Source: Mytilus edulis
Taxonomy: Eukaryota > Mollusca > Bivalvia > Mytilida > Mytilidae
Assembly: GCF_963676685.1 (NCBI RefSeq)
Contig: NC_092346.1
Span: 73,919,821-73,983,820 of the forward strand
DNA length: 64,000 nt
Reading direction: 5' to 3'
Part shown: positions 57,986 through 64,000 of the stretch, piece after piece
How positions within the stretch are numbered: the first letter of the stretch is position 1
Layout: each line of letters begins with the position of its first letter
Notes under the pieces: model-generated
The model's input: only the letters and a program-made list of their open reading frames with translations
What the model was told of the DNA's origin: nothing
The model's database searches: none
Program-made: the position numbers and the translations under genes

Positions 57986-58726
57986 GATCTCCAGATTGAT
58001 CTTTTACTACTTATCATACAGAAATGCAACTAAATGTAGTCCTCTTCTGATTTTGAGTGTTTGTTGCTATCTTAATTAAAATTATTGAACAAAGTTTCAC
58101 AGAATCATTTGATAATCCTTGCAATCTTCTGCTTCTTTACGTAAATCTCTCCAGCATTATAGCACACTCAGCTAGCTGTGTTTCCTTCTTCTTCTTCTAT
58201 CGCATAGATATCCTTCCAGCTGTCGAACACCGTGTACAGTTGTGTATATGTATAGAGATGCGTCACACAATTTTAAAACTTATTTAAAGTTATGAATTTA
58301 AAATCGAAGTGGACACTTTAATTTTAAACAGTATCAATATAATATGGGGAATACAATTTTGAAATTTACATATTCATATAAATTTAAAATCTAGGAGGAA
58401 ACGTTATACAGTAAAAGTTAGGGACCCTTAACGGGTCATTTTTAAAAGTGTTAATGTATTCACAAAGAAGTTATCTCAAAGTTTAAAATGTTGAAAGGAA
58501 ATTCTCCATAATGTTGCACATGCACAACATTTATTCACAGGAATGTACATATTATATACACGAAGCACTGATAGTATGTTGGTCAATATGTAGATTTGAT
58601 ATATGAACGGTCGGCACTTACCGGTATTTAAATCAGTGTCTCCTCCATGACAGTCTTGAACATTAAAACTAAAAAAAAAAAAACTAAAAAAAAAAAAAAA
58701 ATGCTATTTTCATTGTTTGTTAAGCT
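57986..58726. other. Spacer with poly-A runs
   Basis: A-runs at about 58669-58701; no gene. Confidence 0.4.
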
Positions 58727-59712
58727 GGGGTCACACATTCACGATTTTTACTGCCGTCTTTGACAGGACCATTCCCGATTAAAATTTATTAAAAGTCTGA
58801 TCAAGATCCTATGAATCGTGGATGGAAATTCAAACTTAAAATAAAATTTGTAAAAAAATTAATTAAATCACGACAACAAACAGATATTGTTCAGGAAGCG
58901 TCGATATTCAACCGTTTCCAAGCGAATTTATCCCGATAATCCCGTTCTAAATCCACTTCTAATCCGATTTGTATCTTTCGCCAGGTAAAATTCGACCGAG
59001 TCTGTCACGACTGCGTTCCGATTCTACCGACTGTAATCCGACAGAGATCAGATAGTGACAAGACAGTGAACCGACGCTGACGGAAGTTATCCGTTCGAAA
59101 ACTGTCGGCATACTCGGGATGATCAGGTACTGTCGGAACGTAATCCTATCACGGTCCGCTCTATCGCATTGCAAATGGCTTTGTCTGGTCTCAGTCGTAT
59201 TGTATTCTGTAATTGTCGGGACTATGACGTGGGTATCATTGACGAATTAAGAATTAATAACGGGACTGTTTCGGAACGGTTTCGACAAAAACGGTTCGCA
59301 ATCGACAAGATCTGGATGCAATCTGGACTCAATAGGCAGAAAAACAGCAATGACAAATTTCTCCAGATCATTCCCGTTCCACAGAACACCTTCCCGAATA
59401 CACAGAACATTGTTAGGAATTCGATCCGATACAGCAGAATCTGTCACGACATAGGCACGATTGTAATCCGACTAGACAAAATCGGCTGAGTTTCCCCGAA
59501 TGTTACGGGACACACCTAACTGTCGGGGTGCTTTGCCGAATTATTCGGACCCTTCCCGACCAGTAGGAATATGTTACGAACTAAAACGACTGCGTTCAGA
59601 CAATAATAGGACATTCCAGATAATTGAGGACACTAATCCGACTTTTTCACTTTTCGTGTCGTATCGCTGTCTAATCTCAAACGGGAGCAATAATCGGCAA
59701 TGTGTGAACCCC
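58727..59712. mobile_element. 986 bp TIR element with GC-richer interior
   Basis: Ends GGGGTCACACATTCACGATT and AATCGGCAATGTGTGAACCCC are inverted repeats. The interior is unlike its AT-rich neighbours: it is dense in TCCGA, TCCCGA and their complements CGGAA and CGGGA, as subterminal binding arrays often are. Several short frames in it have no recognisable domain. No clear target duplication was found. Superfamily unassigned. Confidence 0.65.
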
Positions 59713-59949
59713 GCATTACAGGTTGGCTGTCACTATGCACCTCAGTTCAATATAGAACCCTATGGTGAAAACCAAGAGAACACTTCTTGTCAGAAAACAC
59801 TGTCAAACATCCAAACATACTTTCCACACCGATCTGTGTCCACACTTGTTTAATATGAATAAATTAATTTGAATTAATTATGTGATATATTCTGAATTGA
59901 TAATCTATTTTATTTATACATTCATGATCAAATTAGTATGGCGTTCATT

Positions 59950-60125
59950 ATCACTGAACTAGTATATATTTGTTTAGGGGCCAGCTGAAGGACGCCTCCG
60001 GGTGCGGGAATTTCTCGCTACATTGAAGACCTGTTGGTGACCTTCTGCTGTTGTTTTTTTCTATGGTCGGGTTGTTGTCTCTTTGGCACATTCCCCATTT
60101 CCATTCTCAATTTTATGATCAATAT
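59950..60125 (+). repeat. Repeat family A, 3' part
   Basis: AGGGGCCAGCTGAAGGACGC, CTACATTGAAGACC, GGTCGGGTTGTTGTCTC, CATTCCCCATTTCC. Confidence 0.75.
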
Positions 60126-60355
60126 GTCTAACACTAAGTTATGCTACAGATTTATTAGTTCCGTTTTTTAAATTCTTAACGAGATGGAAATGGGTATACT
60201 TTTGATACTGCAAACCATCAATTCAAAAAAACAATTAAAAGTCATAAAGAGGTCGTCTCGACATATACCGTCTCAAGTAATAGCTACATGTTTTTACAAT
60301 ACGTCAAGCTCCGAAGTTACCTTTTTCCTTTCTCTTTATTTGTAAGAGATAATGA
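60126..60355. other. Spacer
   Basis: No supported feature. Confidence 0.35.
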
Positions 60356-61350
60356 ATGCTAGCAAAGCACCAATTCTTCTATTACCACTAGTTTCGAACT
60401 TGTCCAATACATGTCTCGGTCAATATCTCTACCCTTGTGGATTTGCAATCCGTTCGATCTATGATCGGTCGTTGTTGTTATATTCCATAGTTTAAGTCTT
60501 CTCAGTGCAGAAAAGAATCGTTCACACGGATCGCAACCTACTGGCATAGTAAGTAATAGATGAAATATTGTTTTATAGTATGGTAGTAGTCTGGATCAGC
60601 TAGAATGAACGATTCAGAAAGCGATGGTTCTTGAAGGTGATTATAGAAAGCCAGCCATCGCTTAATTACTTTCCATGTAAGACGTATCCCCCATCTGGTA
60701 AATCTGGATGGTGCCATTCATATATCTTTGCTGTTTCAATTTAAGACAACGTATGGACCTTGAAAGACATGAGTTTAGATGCAAGAAACATGGCATAATT
60801 GTCCTCTGGATATCTCTCTTCCAGTTGAGCAACGCTATGACAAATGAAAAGGGGAAAATACATTTATTTTGAAGTACTTACTGGACGTGTCGGAAGCGTC
60901 CCCTGCAGTTAAGCGCTGTATCATTCTCTTAGCTGTTCTTTTATTTTTCTAATTCACGGATATCAACACATGTGGCCAAAACGTTCATCTTTTCTCAAAT
61001 ACTGTCGAATACGGTATCGTTCCTCTGTTCATTAATCACGGGTTTGCATATGTTTGCATCTTGGTATGCTTTAATGATATCACAGTCAGTTGTCAGTAGA
61101 ATCTGAGTTAAAGGTAAAGCTCATTTTGTTTTGCGTAACAACAAGAGCAACAATGAACTGGCTACTTTTCAGAATTATCAAATGGACACTTGTCTTAATT
61201 CTCGCATCGGAAGCACTGTTTTCACTGATCTAGGATATCCTGAAGTGACTGTGCAATAGAATTGTATTTAGCTATTAAAGAATACAACGTGTCTACTCTT
61301 GCTGTCCAACGTGTTTCACATAGCTTTGACTGAATTGAATGCCGTTTACC
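60356..61350 (-). pseudogene. hAT-superfamily transposase remnant
   Basis: Minus strand, C-terminal half of a hAT transposase. Near 61260-61350 one frame reads L-C-E-T-R-W-T-A-R-V-D-T-L-Y, the conserved C-x-T-R-W block. Near 60720-60840 is L-E-E-R-Y-P-E-D-N-Y-A-M-F-L-A-S. At 60359-60547 is M-P-V-G-C-D-P-C-E-R-F-F-S-A-L-R-R-L-K, the dimerisation region (usual form E-R-x-F-S-A-L-R-R-x-K). The blocks are in different frames with stops between. It is like the bivalve proteins annotated as 52 kDa repressor or ZBED-type. Dead copy. Confidence 0.8.
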
Positions 61351-61654
61351 ATTTTTTTCAATTAATGTTTTAGTGACCTAATCTAGTTGAAGTTCTTATA
61401 AAAGGATATGAAGGCTTAACAAATTTACAGTAGAAAAGCATACTGTGACAGAAGAAAATTATTACTGGTTTTAACTTTGTAATAGCTGTATAACATTGTA
61501 TAACAAAAGATAATATAAAAGAACAACTGCCTCGGTTGTCCCCAACGTAAGCTACGCCAATGGGAGCTAATACAAAGTGTGACTATAATTAAACTATGAG
61601 GAAGTTTAAAAGTCCCAGACAAAAAAGATTTTATTTAAACGAGAAACACAACGG
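61351..61654. other. Spacer
   Basis: Possibly the decayed N-terminal part of the hAT remnant; nothing readable. Confidence 0.3.
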
Positions 61655-61810
61655 GTGCCACAAGTGGAGCAGAATCTGCTTTCCTTCCAGAGCACCGAAT
61701 ATCACCCGGTCCCAGTTTCGGTGGGGTTTGTGTTGCTCATTCTTTAGTTTTATATGTTGTGTTTCGAGTTTTTTTTTTAAGCCAAAGCGTTGTCAGTTTA
61801 TTTCCTACTC
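61655..61810 (+). repeat. Penelope-like 3'-tail fragment
   Basis: ACGGGTGCCACAAGTGGAGC, TTCCAGAGCACC, GGTGGGGTTTGTGTTGCTC and GCGTTGTCAGTTTATTTCC match the complement of 4575-4765. Confidence 0.72.
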
Positions 61811-62303
61811 ATGAGTTTAAATCGGTCCCGTTTGCAATTTTTGCCATTCTTTTCAGTATTAAAACTGTCCGCGATACGGTAACTTCTTTCATCATGAATA
61901 CTGTATAAGTGGCAATATTTTATTACTTTTTAGTTTATACATCATAATTATCAGTTGTCATCGTGTGTGAAAATTTAACTCCAGATAGAAATATCCCTGG
62001 TTGTTTGAGTCTATAAAAGAATAACTATAGTGGTGCTCCTGCTAAAAGGAGGCCTATACGTACATAGTCGAACATACATAGTCGAACGCGTTTCTGTTCC
62101 CTTTCTTGACATTCCCCGTATACTCATTGACTTTGGATCTTTGGATGGCAAAGTGATTGAATCTTGATGAATTAAAAATGCTACATAATGTTTTAAAGCT
62201 TGGATTACTTAAAAGATGTAATCAGTGTCTCTCGTAAGTTGTGATTTATAGCCATGTCTCTCTATTTGTCACCGGTCAACTGCTCACATAAAAGGTATCC
62301 GCT
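61811..62303. other. Spacer
   Basis: ACATAGTCGAAC is duplicated near 62074 and 62086; no gene. Confidence 0.35.
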
Positions 62304-62434
62304 CCTAGTTCAAATAATTATGACGTCTTGGAAGGCTATTTTAAATTTTTGCTTTGACGCCTTCCTGTGTCGATGTAAGGTGTCATAGAAAAAAATATAA
62401 TACCCTTTCAAGATGTCATAATTATTTGGACTAG
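62304..62434. mobile_element. 131 bp MITE with ~36 bp inverted ends
   Basis: CTAGTTCAAATAATTATGAC at the left end is mirrored by GTCATAATTATTTGGACTAG at the right end; the arms continue through GTCTTGGAAGGCTATT. Compact palindromic element without coding content. Confidence 0.75.
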
Positions 62435-62990
62435 GTCAGCTACAAAAAAAGGTATCGGGTACGCTCCCAAAAACATAATGTTAGTTCGTGGTCTAACAGG
62501 ACAGGAATAACCACCAATGAATTGGTGGATTATACCTCAATTTACGTATAATTTACCAATTTACATATAATGGTATTTTTATTTTAATTTGAAAAAGTGG
62601 ATCATTCTCTATCAAAGATCTTGATGATCGCTTTCTTCATGTTCTTAAGTTTTTCTACCTCAGCTCAATACTGATGACCTCTATTTTTGGCCGCCTGATC
62701 CAAACAGGAAGTTGTATAAAAGACTGTTTTTCCCGAATTTGACTAAATAGTGATAAGGTGTATGGTTAACACAGATGAATACTGTGTTGAAGGTCCTGCG
62801 TTCGATCCTCACTTGGGGTGCTAAAAATATCAGTACACCAGAAGGGTTATTTTTACCCTTTCACACGCAGAGTGTACACGGATTCCACTATACCCTTGCA
62901 GTTCTCAAGGAATGTGCTGAAAATAGAGGGATCTACATACATGCATGGTCCATCTACAATGTAGGTCATTACAAGATTAGCTATAATTAA
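62435..62990. other. Spacer with a possible tRNA-derived segment
   Basis: Near 62748-62820, ATGGTTAACACAG then GCGTTCGATCC resemble A and B boxes of a tRNA-derived SINE, with poor stems. A 71-codon frame at 62775 shows no family. Confidence 0.35.
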
Positions 62991-62994
62991 AAAA

Positions 62995-63155
62995 AGTTTG
63001 CAATAGTGCCAACATTAGTAAATTAACTTCAAAATTAGCCGGGGGGTTTGTCCCTGTAGCTTGTTGTCTAAGTAGTGGAATATACTGTTGTCTGCTCAAT
63101 GGTCGGGTTGTTGTTGCTTTGACACATTCCCCATTTCCTTTCTCAATTTTATGGT
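62995..63155 (+). repeat. Repeat family A fragment
   Basis: TGTTGTCTGCTCAATGGTCG, GGTTGTTGTTGCTTTGACAC, ATTCCCCATTTCCTTTCTC. Confidence 0.7.
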
Positions 63156-63429
63156 TCACTTGCCTGTCATCATTGAGGTTTTTTAAAACTTTCTTATTGT
63201 AAGATTCCTATAGTTGACTAGGACTGTCAGTTCTCTCCTTAAGCAATTACTGTGGATTTTTTTTTATTCGTGGTTCACTTGTAACAACATTTATGTAATC
63301 CAGAACCACAAATTTATATGTTCAACTAATATCAAATTTTCTATAGTCTTATATGCAGACTTTGGCAAAACCATGAAATCAAATATCCACAAAATATATA
63401 TTTAGGTTGTTTGTTAGTTAAATGTTACC

Positions 63430-63780
63430 TACATTCTGACATCAGACTCGTACTTCAAGTTTTTACTGTGTGTTTGTTTTCTTTACAATGGCTAGAGGAA
63501 TAGGGGAGGATTGCGCCTGTCCCAAGTCAGGAGCCTGTGGCCTTTGTTAGTCTTGTATGATTTCCAATTTTAGTTCATTTATATTTTTCCGAGTTACTTA
63601 TAACGTTCATTATTACTGAACTAGTACACATTTTATGTTTAGGGCCAGTCTGAAGCACGTCCCTTGGTATGAGATTTTCTTGCTGTGTTGAAGACAATTG
63701 ATGGCAATTGGATTTTTTCTGCTCTTTGTTCAGGTTGTTGTCTTTTTGACACATTCTACATATCCATTCTCAATTTTCAA
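63430..63780 (+). repeat. Repeat family A copy
   Basis: TCTGACATCAGACTCGTACT through GCGCCTGTCCCAAGTCAGGA, GGGCCAGTCTGAAGCACGTC and GTTGTTGTCTTTTTGACACA; more diverged than 47345-47765. An unassigned 220-base tail follows to the window end. Confidence 0.72.
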
Positions 63781-64000
63781 TTGACAAAAAATGGTATCCA
63801 TGGAATTATTGAATCCACAGAATAGGTCACTGTATGGCCTTCAAAAAGGAGAAAAATCCATACATTATAGGACTATAAGACATGAAAACTAATGGCCTAA
63901 TTTATAACAATACTTGAACATTAAAATAATACTTCTTTTGCATAATTTGACAACCCTACATATCAAGGTATCCACTTCGGGGACTCTATCGAAATGATTC

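Noticed and set aside
59169..59853. Several 60-117 codon frames on both strands.
   Set aside because: They arise from the GC-richer TIR element, overlap on opposite strands and show no domain.

Overview
The window looks like nuclear DNA of a marine bivalve, most likely a mussel (Mytilus or a close relative). It is AT-rich. Its two recognisable host genes are split into short exons by long introns with GT-AG borders. Most of the rest is transposable-element debris of kinds I know to be abundant in bivalves: Penelope-like elements, a short interspersed family ending in CAATCATACCACATCTTC, and a family containing GTCGGGTTGTTGTC. The species is inferred from these repeats and was not tested.

Host genes. 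(1) A trypsin-like serine protease lies on the minus strand. Five exons at 22793-22974, 20392-20473, 18171-18330, 16804-16943 and 15730-15969 join in phase. They carry the His, Asp and Ser of the triad, Asp189, and an unusual Lys/Asn-rich C-terminal tail. A small signal-peptide exon at 27510-27543 is a candidate but does not join in phase. (2) The last three exons of an NAALADase/glutamate carboxypeptidase II-like gene lie on the plus strand at 53354-53422, 55468-55560 and 56422-56644. The catalytic exons were not found.

Layout. 0-1 kb: broken Ty3/gypsy pol. 1.8-6.5 kb: a decayed Penelope-like element with its GIY-YIG part upstream of the RT (the permuted, Naiad-like order), split by a 1.4 kb repeat and by a second, inverted Penelope-like copy. 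9.4-9.7 kb: a duplicated repeat holding DR5-type AGGTCA motifs. 10.3-11.0 kb: the 3' end of a Ty3/gypsy element on the minus strand, whose LTR carries a heat-shock element next to a TATA box. 11.0-11.9 kb: a ~206 bp satellite. 12.2-15.6 kb: a foldback element. 15.7-27.5 kb: the protease gene, with a 1.66 kb CACTA-type element at 23.4-25.1 kb. 29.1-31.0 kb: a 5'-truncated LINE with an intact 460-codon RT reading frame. 32.3-32.8 kb: a repeat tail and a minisatellite. 33.5-38.0 and 41.9-45.7 kb: two copies, in opposite orientation, of one large foldback element with 6 bp target duplications; only one contains a nested 782 bp element with an 8 bp duplication. 47.8-54.1 kb: ~360 bp inverted arms enclosing a 785 bp tandem duplication and a 2.3 kb CT-rich satellite. 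The satellite stops about 13 bp before an NAALADase-like splice acceptor. 57-64 kb: repeat fragments, a GC-rich terminal-inverted-repeat element and a decayed hAT transposase.

I see no bacterial-style operon, CRISPR array or rRNA. The notable signals are in the mobile DNA: possible heat-responsive LTR control, a self-documented nested insertion, and foldback elements whose arms have absorbed other repeats.
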